Below, in pieces: positions 1 through 10,602 of a stretch of 64,000 nucleotides of DNA. The notes under the pieces were generated by a model. It searched no databases and was not told the origin of the DNA. It saw only the letters and a program-made list of their open reading frames with translations. Both the position numbers and the translations under genes were made by a program. How positions within the stretch are numbered: position 1 is the stretch's first letter; the number at the start of each line of letters is the position of its first letter. This stretch comes from Gryganskiella cystojenkinii. Its lineage: Eukaryota > Mortierellomycota > Mortierellomycetes > Mortierellales > Mortierellaceae. Where the stretch lies: contig JAAAIG010000015.1 of assembly GCA_015852425.1 (NCBI GenBank), positions 1-64,000 of the forward strand, in the 5' to 3' direction.

Positions 1-42
<42 letters not shown>
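1..42. repeat. (GA)n microsatellite
   Basis: The window opens with about 21 uninterrupted GA units. They lie just upstream of the 3' splice site of the first gene, probably inside its intron. Confidence 0.95.
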
Positions 43-45
<3 letters not shown>

Positions 46-158
46 GGAGCGAAAGGTGGATCCAGTATTTTATTTCTTATGCGAATTATGTGCAACATTG
101 CTGATTTCGCTTCTATCGCGCTTCTTCGTACTCATGTTTTATCTTTTGTAATATTTAG

Positions 159-1571
159 GTGGCGGCGGTCCTGGTCACTCTGGCCGCTGTGGGTCTCATT
201 GTGTGCATCCGCCGAAGAAGAAACCAGAAACGTTTGGACGCGTTGATGCCCTGGAACAACAATCCGAACAACAATAGCCTCTACAGCAACAGCGGTGGCA
301 ACGGAGGTGCAGGAAACGGGACCGAAAACGCTCTGGAACTTCACAAGAATCGATTCTCAAAGGTCTCGTCGATCGATGATGACATTACTGGATCCAATTC
401 TCCAGGAGGAGGAGGTGGTAGTACAGGTGCTCAAGCCATGTCTGCTGCAGCGGTTGTTTCCGGCGCCATTGGTGTATCCTCCGCCTACGAACTCAATTCT
501 CAACCGATCTCGGCTCAGAGTCGCAACTATTATCAAGAGGGGACTGATTACGAGCATCTTTTGCAACAAGGCGGAGGAGGACCCTCAGGAGTGTTCAACA
601 GTAGCAATCAAGGAGGTACTAGTCCAAACCCCGAGGAGGATGCGTATTATAACCCTTATTATGCTAATAATACCGTGGACGTGAACCAATCCAACCATTC
701 GTTCTTCACCGCGATGGGGTCCCCGGCGGCCCCGAATCAACAGTTCTCACCATTTTCCCCAGAAATTTATCAGAACAACATGTCGCCCGCTTCCATGTAC
801 CAACAATACCAGTACCAACAGCAGCTTCAACAACAGTCACAGCCAGGTGTTAGCGGCACTGGAGGCGCGTACTTCCCTGCACCGCCACCACTCATGAGCT
901 CATTGGTCGATCGCGCAGGAGGATCTCCTCCAGCGCGTTCTCCGGCTTCGATCCCAGCACCCAGTTCCAACCCAACGACGACAACAGCACCAACCTCAAC
1001 AACAAGTCTCACCGAGGTCGTCCCAAGAACCTCCGCCATTGCTGCGATCCTCTCTTCCATGAACAGCACCAACAACAGTCCCAACTTGAACAATCCGCAG
1101 AATCCTCAAGCTGGCTCTGCATGGAAACCTACAGCGACCACTTCTGCAACTGTCGTTGATTCTGTCGATTCATCCCCAAGAAGAGGACCTCAACGTACAC
1201 CCACGATCGTAAAGACCACCAAACCCACTGCTGTCGTAATGATGGAGATGAGTCGACGAAACGCCTCCGAGAATGAACAACAGGGAGGTCCCTCCGGCAG
1301 CACCAGAAGAGAAAATTCTTCTACGGGCTATGGAAAAGCAGAATTGACGGCCTTTGGAGGGGATTCGCCCGCAAAGAGGTCTTTGACGACATCGACGACG
1401 TCCGATTCCGTAACAGGATCGCCCGATGGGTCGTCAGACGTGGAGAATGAAGATGCCGAAGGAGGTGCTGCCAATAGTAGAGTCAGTGCTGATGACGATG
1501 AGAATGTTCCTTTAAAGAGCTCTGATACCTTGGATTCTGGGATTGTGACAACGTCTACTCTTAGCCGGTAG
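159..1571 (+). CDS. Single-pass membrane protein, last exon (5' part missing)
   Basis: The 470-codon frame has no credible ATG at its start and directly follows an intron end (TTTAG at 154-158), so this is the final exon of a gene beginning outside the window. Its first 17 residues are a hydrophobic segment stopped by RRRR, a transmembrane helix with the tail in the cytosol by the positive-inside rule. The tail of about 450 residues is low complexity: Asn/Gly early, then poly-Gln, Pro, Ser/Thr, with no domain I recognise. A YFPAPPPLM stretch resembles YMPPPPPLI in the tail of the next gene, which has the same layout. It may be a cell-surface sensor or adhesin-like protein; that function is inference. 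Confidence 0.75.
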   Translation: MAAVLVTLAAVGLIVCIRRRRNQKRLDALMPWNNNPNNNSLYSNSGGNGGAGNGTENALELHKNRFSKVSSIDDDITGSNSPGGGGGSTGAQAMSAAAVVSGAIGVSSAYELNSQPISAQSRNYYQEGTDYEHLLQQGGGGPSGVFNSSNQGGTSPNPEEDAYYNPYYANNTVDVNQSNHSFFTAMGSPAAPNQQFSPFSPEIYQNNMSPASMYQQYQYQQQLQQQSQPGVSGTGGAYFPAPPPLMSSLVDRAGGSPPARSPASIPAPSSNPTTTTAPTSTTSLTEVVPRTSAIAAILSSMNSTNNSPNLNNPQNPQAGSAWKPTATTSATVVDSVDSSPRRGPQRTPTIVKTTKPTAVVMMEMSRRNASENEQQGGPSGSTRRENSSTGYGKAELTAFGGDSPAKRSLTTSTTSDSVTGSPDGSSDVENEDAEGGAANSRVSADDDENVPLKSSDTLDSGIVTTSTLSR

Positions 1572-3200
1572 TTTTTATTTTAGTTCGTTCCGTTCCTTCT
1601 TTCACATCCCCAATTTTCCCTCCTTTCCACTTCAAGGAGAAATTATACCCTTAAAGATCTACATACGCCCTCTAAAACCGATTTACATACCCAGCGGGAA
1701 TAGGTAATATAAAAAATAAGATTGGCATACGAAAACTGGGCGACAAGATGCCATTTCGCTGTCAGGGTGGCCTATGTTGGCGTCGGAGGTGTAGGCAAAG
1801 AGAAATGTGAACAAAGAGGATTCTTGGAGCTGGCAACACCCCGTCCGAGACCCACCAAAGTTGGGATAGGTTTCCCACGGGCAGTTGAGAAAAACAAAAA
1901 TAAGACTGATACGTGTGGTTTGTTTTTCCGTGTGGCAGAGAAAGAGTTCAATAAGTTGAGTTACCCAGCCCCAACCGTTTCAAGCACGAGAGCAAAAAAC
2001 GAGGGAAGGAACACAAATCTTTTTTTTTTTTTTTTTTTTTTTGTGCACAGTTGGACGGCGGTCGACACTCATATCCGCACTCTGCAACATGTCTTTGCCT
2101 TTTCCCTTCGTCCACCTTTACTCTGAATCGCAGCGAGCGCAACAACAGAATTCAAAACGCTCGTGCCAGGGCACCACAATCTTGCGCGTGGGCAGGATCT
2201 CGACATGTGGTACATGTCCATGTGGAAGGTCGCTTTGTCTCCTAACAGTGAGGTAAGGTGTTTCTTCGTGAAGAATGGAGGCCTGCTGAGGATTTCGTAC
2301 TGACATGCACTCTGGCACACTGTATCCTGTGCGACGGTGCTGCAAGTCGACTCCCGCGCCCTTGAGCCGCATTCTCATTTTGGCTCGTGAAATCGGATGT
2401 CATTTTCCTTCGCCACGCGTCGAAATGGGAGAAGGATAAAAAATGGGCAGCGGCTCTATCCTTAACATCATCATGACCGCCATCGCTAACGACACTTGTG
2501 AACAACGAACTCATCGTTTTGTCGTTGTGTTCCCATCGGTGCTTTTTTCTGTGGGCTAAAGATTGCGGCGGTGGGGCCATTCAACTCGTTTCCACGTTTG
2601 ACCACGATATTGCACACAAAACGACAGCAGAAAAAAAAAAATCAAAACAAAAAAAAAATTGAACCAAGCACGAAATGACAGGGCTCTCTTCGCTCTGAGA
2701 GCCTCTGCTGCACAATTTTCCTCTCCCAACAACAACAGGGGCACACCGTCTTCCTTTTGACTCGGCCACTCACAAACCGAGAAAAAACAAACTAACGATC
2801 TCTTTCAATATTTTTTTACAGACCGAAAGCAGAACCCAAAAGCGAAAAAGGGACCATCAGAGCCGTTGGTACAATGAACCTTGGTAGTTGTTTTGTTGTT
2901 CTCTCTTCATTCCGCAGGACTGGAGGAGCCGTAATAACTTTCGAAAAAAAAGGGCAGGCCCTGACCCAACTCATTTCGGTCTAAGTCCTTCATTTCACCT
3001 CTTTTCTCTCTTCTTTGTCCTTTTTCCTTCCTCTTCCCCCCTCCCTCCCCCCCTCCACTATCCAGCCATCAGCCTGGTAACTCCTCCGACTGCATTGTTA
3101 TAGCAGTCGGCAAAGCCTAGGATCAGACCAACTTACGCCACCACCGCTCGTTCACGTTCTCCACATTCTTTCCCATCTTGTACATAACTCGATCCTAGTC
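1572..3200. other. Intergenic, no gene supported
   Basis: The stretch holds the 3' flank of the first gene, a run of 23 T at 2020-2042, A-rich tracts near 2630-2660, and a C/T-rich leader at about 2985-3060 before the next start. Short frames on both strands (for example 1722-2126) have no recognisable content and overlap each other. Confidence 0.6.
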
Positions 3201-4871
3201 ATGTCCATATCCAAACAAAGTCCCCGAACATCACCACCACCGGGACCTCAGCGTCGTCGAGCCACAGCTCTCCTCCTCCTTCTTGCCCTCACATCTTCTT
3301 TCGCGTTACTCAACACAGCCTATGCAGACATTACCTGCGCTGGGCCGTTTGGTAACCACCGAGTTGGAGACACTATCCGCTTTCAATTATCGGACGATGG
3401 AAGGTATCCCGATGTCTCGTCCATCGCTTCTGCAGATGCGGCAGTCCTCTGTAGCAACAGCGATGTAACGATTGCCAGTTTCCCCAATATCTTGAGTGGT
3501 GGTGACTCGTGGACGATCCCCGGCGATGTCTTGTCTTCCTGTGGGAATGGAAACAATATCTACGTCAAATACAGTGGCCAGTATTATGATTTTCTGTTCT
3601 TTAAGGATTACTTTTCCACCTCATGTGGTGCCATGACTATCCAACAAGTTGCTCCACCTCCACCTACACAGCCTACACCTCAACCTCCATCCCCTACTCC
3701 AACCTCACCACTGTCCACCACGACCGTGGCCGCGCTTCCGACAGTCACTACTACAATGACCTCCGTCACTCTCACGTCCTCGATCACATCCTTGCTCGCC
3801 CCAACACTCTTGGTTGCTTCAACTTCAACAGATTCACTTTTGACGAGTCCGACGACGGCCGTGACCACAACTGGCAACAACGAGGCCTCATCCAAGTCCT
3901 CCTCAAACTCTGCCGCTGTCGCCGGTGGTGCCATCGGTGGTATTGCCGCAGTCGCGGCCGTCCTCTTTGGACTTGTTGTCGTCCGTCGTCGTCAACAGAG
4001 AAACCGTAGTCGACTCCCTGGTCATTCTGGTGAGGGTTATCAGATGAGAGATCACGGTGATTCATTCGATGGTGGGTATGGATTTGGAAGAGGCGGTCGC
4101 GGGTATGTCCATAGTACAATGATGAGCGATTCCGGAACCTACGGTTACAGCAAGTCGAGTCAGAACTATGACTACAGTTATGGCAACAATAATGATTCTT
4201 CGGCCGATTACTTTTCCGCTGCCTCTGCCTCTCATGCTACCGGTCAAGTCGGTGGTGGTGGTGGTGGTGGTAAAACTGAGATGAGCGAGTACATGCCTCC
4301 GCCACCGCCGCTCATCCCAGCAGCGGTGCGTCTACCGACAAGACCTGAACCCAGTTATAGCGAGAACTTTGGTGATACTTGGGATCAACCACCCGTCACC
4401 TCGGGTCCAATGGTGGGCTCGGCTTTGACTGACGTCGATGTCACGACCACGACCGGAGCAGATTACGGCGCAGGCGCCGCGACTCAGCATCTGGATGGAT
4501 ATGGTCTCGAGAATTATGCCTATGAAGACGATCAGGACCCGTATTGTAATACAGCGACTGTCACGACAGGTCCATTGACAACAACCGCCGCCAATAGAGC
4601 CAGCGATAGCAAGAACAACACTCATGTCAGTGTCCAGTCCTTTAACGACGACGGGTTGACAGATCAAGATTATTTCCGACGATTGCGCCAATCGATTGCG
4701 TCCACGGCCGCGGGCGGCCCTAACAGAGACTCATTAACGGATGGTGATATATTTCCCACGCCCACGTTGCCATCCCCTGGGTTCGGTTTGGACGGGTTCA
4801 CGTTCCCAGTTCCTCCGTCGACCACTGCTCCCTCTTTTTCGACCACAGTTGCGGTTGGGCGACAGGATTAA
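3201..4871 (+). CDS. Type I membrane protein with secreted head and Ser/Thr/Pro stalk
   Basis: This is a single-exon frame of 556 residues. Residues 1-43 look like a signal peptide with a long basic leader (QRRR, then a Leu-rich core ending TAYA). The predicted outside domain, about 43-150, carries several Cys (ITCAGPFG, VLCSN, SSCGN, TSCGA) and reads as a small disulfide-bonded beta domain. A Pro/Thr/Ser stalk runs to about 240, followed by a Gly/Ala/Val helix stopped by RRRQQR and a 290-residue Gly/Tyr/Asp-rich cytosolic tail with poly-Gly (GGT repeats near 4251-4272). The layout matches fungal Mid2/Wsc-like wall sensors, but I do not recognise a named family. It shares orientation and plan with the gene just upstream. 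Confidence 0.8.
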   Translation: MSISKQSPRTSPPPGPQRRRATALLLLLALTSSFALLNTAYADITCAGPFGNHRVGDTIRFQLSDDGRYPDVSSIASADAAVLCSNSDVTIASFPNILSGGDSWTIPGDVLSSCGNGNNIYVKYSGQYYDFLFFKDYFSTSCGAMTIQQVAPPPPTQPTPQPPSPTPTSPLSTTTVAALPTVTTTMTSVTLTSSITSLLAPTLLVASTSTDSLLTSPTTAVTTTGNNEASSKSSSNSAAVAGGAIGGIAAVAAVLFGLVVVRRRQQRNRSRLPGHSGEGYQMRDHGDSFDGGYGFGRGGRGYVHSTMMSDSGTYGYSKSSQNYDYSYGNNNDSSADYFSAASASHATGQVGGGGGGGKTEMSEYMPPPPPLIPAAVRLPTRPEPSYSENFGDTWDQPPVTSGPMVGSALTDVDVTTTTGADYGAGAATQHLDGYGLENYAYEDDQDPYCNTATVTTGPLTTTAANRASDSKNNTHVSVQSFNDDGLTDQDYFRRLRQSIASTAAGGPNRDSLTDGDIFPTPTLPSPGFGLDGFTFPVPPSTTAPSFSTTVAVGRQD

Positions 4872-6350
4872 ATGCAGAGCGCGTTTGATGATCGTGACTC
4901 TTGATGAAATATTTAAATAAAAGGTTCGACTTGTTTTTTTTTTTTGAGAGTCTGTCATCTCCAAGATTTGGCCAGCAAGAGAGGCGGCTTTCCGTCTCGT
5001 CTTCCTTCCTCACATTTTTAAAATAAAAAGTAAAATTACGACGGAACCCTTTACCTGTCGCATAGGACCCGACACAAAGAGCGACCTTGCCATCGGATGT
5101 AAAATTCCAAGCCACCCGAAACTTAATTTTTTTTTTTTCTTCTTTATTTCTGCCAAAATTTCGAATTTCGTATTTGAACCAAATTTCAATTCAATTCATT
5201 ACCACTGTTCTTTGTTCTTTGCATTCTTTGCATTCTCCTCATTCAATCCTCCGTCTGTCTGTCTGTCTCTCGCTCTCTCTCCACTCTCTGCATTCAGCCC
5301 TATATTCATTCATTACAAGAAACCGCATCATTCAGATCGATCCTTCTTTACTCAGAACACTGTCTTCATTACAACTCGTCCCGATCCACAGAATTCTTTC
5401 AACAAAGCACAGTCCCATTGCTTCCTTTCCCCGCCTCGTTTCTCTTATCTTTGAAATACCTGCTCTTTGTTGCGGCACCGTCCTTTTGCTCCTGTCCTAC
5501 TGCTAGTATCGACAACCCTACCCAGCTAACACCACTCGTCTCCCCCCTTTCTTTGCAAAGTCTTACTCCCCAAATCGATACTTCTTTTTGTACCTCCTTT
5601 TGAGAGGTTCCCTTTTTTTTGCTCCCTCTCCTCTCACTGTTTCTCTATCTCTCGCTCGCTCTCTCGTTCTCGTATCCGTTCCCTCAACTTTCCTTCTTCA
5701 GTCCCCTCTCGTGGCTCTCAAAGGCTCCCCTTTTCGCAAGATCATCGCACAAAGCGTAAAGTCTTTCCTCTTGTTCAAGAACGTGGACTCTTTCATATAG
5801 ATTTCCTTCGCCCCCAGTCCCTCCCCCTTCTCTGCCCCTCGTTGCCGCACAGACAATTGGACCAAGAGAGCAAAAAAACCTCCCCCAACGAGAATTTTTT
5901 TCTTTTTCTGTTTGTGTCTTCCAAAGCCCTAAAAAGCGAAAAGCGTAAACAACAACAAAAGCAACAAGCACAACAAGCACAACAAAAGCACACCCATATC
6001 CACACATACACACACATCTCCCTTTCTTTTCTTCCTTCATTCAACCCCCTGCCGCTGCCTTGCTGGGAACGCCTCCTTTGGACCACCCAAAAAATACGCA
6101 CACCACCCAAAGGTAGAAGAACAAGTATCCCCTTATTGTTATTTCTGTCTATCGAAATGCGAAACAAACAACGAAGCAAAAACGGCAAAAGCTGACACTG
6201 TGGATCGCCATCTCTATACTATCATCACGATCCCCTTTTAGGACCGTTCTTTTATCTATTTCAACACCCTAGTTGAAAGTCCATCGCACCATATACGCAC
6301 GCACCAGCACTCTTTCTCTCTTGTTTCATATATAAACCTCGAACTGGAGC
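4872..6350. other. Intergenic with long pyrimidine-rich leader
   Basis: From about 5140 to 6330 the plus strand is strongly C/T-rich with CTCT and TTCTT blocks, ending in front of the next start codon. The frames it opens (5087-5506, 5588-5800 and others) are Ser/Leu/Phe-rich translations of this bias, not convincing genes. A TATA-like TATATAAA lies at about 6329-6336, too close to the ATG to be a normal TATA box unless the start is further downstream. Confidence 0.6.
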
Positions 6351-7807
6351 ATGATCACGGTCCCATCGCAAGAAATTGCAGCGTTTCTTGGGAATCATCT
6401 CGACCATGCCTTGCATCGGACAGGGACCAACTTTTTGAGTTCTGTTGCCGCGGATCGTGAGTTTCGAGCAGGATGCGCCATCATGGATGTTTTGAACGCG
6501 GTCGAGTCTGCGCAGGAGTCCCTGCGACAGTTGTTGGCCAACAAAGCTGGCGGATCTAAGCCCTCGGAGGTATGTTTAACAACAAAAACACTCAAGGAGT
6601 ACTTCTCGAAATCATCTTGGCAAGGGTTTGGCGAAATAGCAAACCAGCTCAACTGACTATTCATCATATACATACATGTCTTTTGATCTTAGCGTCAAGC
6701 GATGGAAGTTCGAGTGATGTCTTTGTACCTGCTGCACTGTCTCTACAGCTATTTGCCGATCCAGCAGAACCCGTTCTTGTGTCTGTTTGTCGACATTTAC
6801 AATCTGGCGATTCAGGATGAGAATCTCAGATCCGAGCGGTTTGTGACCAGCGTGATCTTGAACGGCAAGGGCGAGGAGGTAAGGAAAAAAACAACACGAA
6901 TCTTTTCTTTATCTGGTTGCAGGATCGGGATCAGGACTAGGATAGAGCGGAGACACCGTATTTGTGGCGTAGAAGAAACTGGAAGCAGGGGGGGGACAAA
7001 GATCATGATACTCTCGCAGAAGCTTGCATCGGTTGAACTTGTTCAACGCCGCCTAATAGTGTCGAAACAATTATCGCCAAGGGGCACAACTTGCAACTGG
7101 TTCTAACGTATCTTCTGTTATTGCTTGCGCCCCTTCATTTTGTCTTCCGTGATTAGCTCGCCGCCAAGACACCGTCCGAGTTGATTGCATTGGCGCAAAA
7201 AGTCGAGTCGAAACCGGTGAACATTCGGATGCTAGAAGACTATTTGCCGGATGTACCAATAGAGGATCAGGTCCAGGTTGGACTCGGTTGGGACAGTCAA
7301 CAACAACGACGGAAACAACAATTACCACTGCAACAACAACGACAGCAGCAGCAACGGCGAGGTGAGAATAACAAGATCATTGTAGAGACGATAGCAGGCA
7401 GTCGCCATGGAGACGAGAACGGGTCCCTACCGGCCGTGGTCTTGCCCTCGACACCTCCCTCGACTGCGGCGCATGCGAACGGACCCAAGGAGGCTGCTGA
7501 CGTGAACGGATCTGCTGTTTCAGCTGAGACTAAGCCTGTTGAAGAAGAAGAAGAAGAGGAAGAGCTGGAAGAATGGGAGATTGAGGCCGAGCGTCGATTC
7601 CAGGATTCTGATGTCGATGAGGCTCCGATCCCACCGCCGGTCACTGTCCCGGCCAAGAAAGCTGCCCCGTCCGCCGTTTCTTCACCGACAACTAGTGGCA
7701 AAGGTTCCAAGAACGATAGCCCGATCATGGACCAAGCGTCGGCTACGATGACACCTCCACCTGAGCAGGAGGGACGACGCCGGCGAAAGCTTTGGGCAAA
7801 AAAATAG
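6351..7807 (+). CDS. CNOT11: CNOT11-like CCR4-NOT complex subunit, short form
   Basis: Three exons (6351-6569, 6694-6879, 7157-7807) join in phase 0 to give 351 residues. Across the first junction the frame reads SERQAMEVRVMSLYLL, then QQNPFLCLFVDIYN, then ERFVTSVILNGKGEELAAKT and VNIRMLEDYLPDVP. These fit, in order, the N-terminal half of animal CNOT11: the YLLWEMY helix, ANPFAASF, the EKFFLSQLML...KKTP block and the VDISGL block. That half anchors CNOT11 to CNOT1 and CNOT10 in the cytoplasmic deadenylase. The family's C-terminal domain (DUF2363) is missing: after about residue 200 only Gln-, Glu- and Pro-rich sequence follows to the stop. Budding yeast has no CNOT11. The similarity is from memory of the family. 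Confidence 0.62.
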
Positions 7808-8267
7808 AAAAGAAAAATCGGCACATCAAGGGACTTGCCTATGCGGAGCCATTTTGAAGACCTTCAGGATTAGAAAGTGATCGCTGTATGCGAGACTTTA
7901 GATGCGATGACAAGATTGTCTGTTTTGAACGATATACACAGAAAAATATATACTTTTGCATTTTTTTCTCTCTCTTGTTACCATTCCTCGGGGTTCGTTA
8001 AAAGACATTTTATCCCTTCCTTCGTTTTCAGCGGTCCAGACCGCCGAATTTTTTTTGAAACCTGTGTTTTCGCCCAAGACTATTAAATTTTGATCCAAGT
8101 CGCTCAAAATGGCCTAACGTGCGGGGAAACTTGAATGAACTAACATACTTTTTTTTACGCACGCTCATCATGCGATGCGAATGTTCAAAGTCATACGTTC
8201 AGATGATAAAAGAAACTTTCTTTACAATATGACTCTAGCTCTCTTGCCTTTGAGTCGCCTCGCCCCT
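7808..8267. other. Convergent intergenic spacer
   Basis: The spacer lies between two genes that end towards each other. It is A/T-rich with short T runs (about 8049-8056 and 8149-8156) and holds only 3' flank sequence. Confidence 0.6.
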
Positions 8268-9047
8268 TCATGAGGTGCCTTCTGAACCTTTGGTTGCTCT
8301 CTTGTCTTCATTACCGGTACGCTTTCGATCTCGAGACGGTTGACCTTGCACCTCGGCATCTTTTTGTAGGGGCTTGTCGCTCACTTCAGTGTCTTTTGTA
8401 CTGGTCGGCGTTGACTCTTGCTCCAATCGCTCAGATTCTTCCCTCCACTCTTGCAGCAAGGCTTCCGTTCGATGCAGCTCTGAGAAGAATTCCAGACCGT
8501 GATCCCTGGCCTTTTTATATTTCGTCAGGACTTGGGCGCCGAGGTCGTCTAACTTGTTACCGTGTCTGTAACTTTTCTTGATTACCTTGGCATCATTGCT
8601 ATGGAGGAGCGTGGGATCCATCATGGCCGCGAGAAGAAGATGGTCTGGGACACGAGATAGAGGCAATGGCTCAAAGTCTTTCAGGGAGTGAGTTCGATCT
8701 TCAGGTGGTGTTGCTCGGAGGCGCTCGGTGAGACAGAGCCGACTATCAAGTAACTTACAAACTTTTGGATCGGAAAGGCCAGATGTGGTTGCCGGGTTCG
8801 GAAAATCGTGGATATCGTGGATCTGCCCACGAGAGAGTGGCACGTTGTCCACGACCGTGGCCCCTTCATATGTGCCTTCAGCTTTTGGTCCTTCAACAGG
8901 GCCATATCGCCTTGTAAAGTTGGTCTCAATCTTTGTCCAAGTATCTTTTTTAGTGCGGATGGGCTTCGGACCAAAGAGCCAACAGGAGGCGGAGGTCATG
9001 GCTGTACGTAACGATGTTGTGATTTTCTGACAAAATCGAGAGATCAT
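8268..9047 (-). CDS. Hypothetical protein, basic N-terminus
   Basis: The open frame extends upstream to 9320, but I take the ATG at 9047 (or in-frame 9000), because sequence upstream of 9047 is the usual pyrimidine-rich leader. The product is 259 residues. Its first 20 residues (MISRFCQKITTSLRT...) are basic and Ser/Thr-rich without acidic residues, compatible with a mitochondrial presequence. The middle contains DNVPLSRGQIHDIHDFPNP and SLKDFEPLPLSRVPDHLLLA. A charged helix follows (about 175-205), then a Lys/Asp/Ser-rich tail. I do not recognise the family. It is divergent from ureF, sharing a 439-bp promoter region. Confidence 0.6.
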   Translation of the reverse strand: MISRFCQKITTSLRTAMTSASCWLFGPKPIRTKKDTWTKIETNFTRRYGPVEGPKAEGTYEGATVVDNVPLSRGQIHDIHDFPNPATTSGLSDPKVCKLLDSRLCLTERLRATPPEDRTHSLKDFEPLPLSRVPDHLLLAAMMDPTLLHSNDAKVIKKSYRHGNKLDDLGAQVLTKYKKARDHGLEFFSELHRTEALLQEWREESERLEQESTPTSTKDTEVSDKPLQKDAEVQGQPSRDRKRTGNEDKRATKGSEGTS

Positions 9048-9486
9048 TTTCCTAAGAGCTGCGAGAATAAGCGGAAAACCAGAGAGAAGGCGAGTCGGAA
9101 AAGAAGGAAACAGGGCAGAGAACTGGTTGTGATGAAGGGAAGAAGGGAGTAAAAGTGGAAAAACACAAAATGATGAGAGATACACTACATAGAACGATAG
9201 CGATAAGTCACGCCGATTCTTCAAGCTGGATGCAGTTCCATGTATCATTAATATTTTTTTTTTGGAGCGGCCGATCTTGTATTTGGCTCCCAGATAACCA
9301 GCCCGTTTTTGACTGGGCACGCTGGTCGATATTTAGGGTTCAAAGCACACGTGCAAAAAAAAAACTCCGGAATATTGCCATTCGTTCTTCATTCCATTCC
9401 ATCTCTGTCTCTTTCTGCCAAACATCACTTGTTTAGTTTATTCGACTGTCTCGTTCTTACACACACCCTCGATATCTCTCTCAGTC
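9048..9486. other. Divergent promoter region
   Basis: The stretch separates the minus-strand hypothetical gene from ureF. It is pyrimidine-rich towards each gene on that gene's coding strand, with T and A runs at about 9251-9260 and 9355-9363. I see no further gene. Confidence 0.55.
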
Positions 9487-10602
9487 ATGGATACGCTCAT
9501 GTCATCATCGCCCTCCGAAACAACAACTCTCGCACAAGCGGCCTCTTCCACACTTTCTTCCGAACCGAACATTCCATTGGCGACTCATCGTGACCCATTC
9601 TCCATTCCATCGACATCAACGGCACTCCCACCACCGACAGCAACATCAAGTCAGACCCAGGTCTCAACCCCTTCTTGGTTACTCTGGCAATTCCTCGACT
9701 CGGCCCTCCCCACGGGCGGCTTCATCGCCTCTAATGGGCTCGAGGCCTTTGCAAAGCTCCACCCTCAAGAATCCAAATCACTCAAACAGATCGAGGCCTA
9801 TATCCATTGGTCTGTTCATGCCTGTGGCTACACAAACCTACCATTTGTCACTGAGGTCTGGAAATTGGTCGATGCCTGGACGATCCGAGATGCGTTCGAG
9901 TTAAAAACCGACCGGGGCAAGGAAAAGGCCATGCGCTCAGTCTTGAAAAGGATCGCCAATATTGACCGGGAATATGACGTATTTATGAACAATGCGATCC
10001 AGAACGCGGCCTCGAGAAAGCAAGGCGATGGCATGATTATGATGGGCGTCAAGTGTTTTGCTGACCAATATAAGCCCGGTCAGCAAAACAACGAAGAAGA
10101 CGAGGAAGAAGTGATGACTCTCGGGGCGAACATTCGGATTCTGAAACCATTCAAGGCGATGCTCAGATCTGAAGACGTTGCAGGTCATTACCCGATCGCG
10201 TTTGCGATCATGGCTCGTCTCTTGGGGTTTGATCTTGGTAAGAACACGCGCCTTGCAGAAGATGAGGATGAAACAGAGTTTAAAACCATACCTTATATTT
10301 TGTTATCGTGGTAACGTATGTTTTTTTTTTTTTTTCCTGCTTTGGTCGTTTTTTTGACAGCAACGACAAGGTATCTGCATCTACACCTGCATGCTCGGAC
10401 GCTTCTCTCGTCGGCGATCCGACTCGCGCTTCTGGGACCTTTTCAAGCTCAACATATTATGACCCGAGCCCAATCAAAGGCTCGGTTCATTGATGCCAAG
10501 ACTGCTAATCTCAAGATCGAGGACGCAGCTCAGACGTTCTTGGTCGGTGATATCTGCTCAGGAATCCATGGACGACTTTGGACTCGACTGTTCAACAGCT
10601 GA
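9487..10602 (+). CDS. ureF: Urease accessory protein UreF
   Basis: Two exons (9487-10237 and 10361-10602) join in phase 1 to give 330 residues. UreF acts with UreD/UreH and UreG to load nickel into urease in the cytosol. The family's N-terminal signature is at about residues 58-90: WLLWQFLDSALPTGGF followed by SNGLEAF. The helical middle carries YIHWSVHACGYTNLPFV, and the second exon supplies the conserved SSAIRLALLGPFQAQ block just after the junction. A Ser/Thr/Pro-rich extension of about 55 residues precedes the domain, and an acidic EEDEEE insert lies near residue 205. The second exon follows a T-rich intron ending GACAG. Urease itself is not in the window. Confidence 0.9.

Noticed and set aside
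1..42. Telomeric or satellite array
   Set aside because: It is a simple GA dinucleotide run next to a splice acceptor, not a telomere-type unit.
5087..6195. Several overlapping Ser/Leu/Phe-rich frames
   Set aside because: They arise from the C/T-rich leader, occur in several frames at once and contain no folded-looking segments.
7297..7824. 175-codon minus-strand frame
   Set aside because: It is antisense to the Gln/Glu-repeat exon of the CNOT11-like gene. Its Ser and Cys runs are translations of those repeats.
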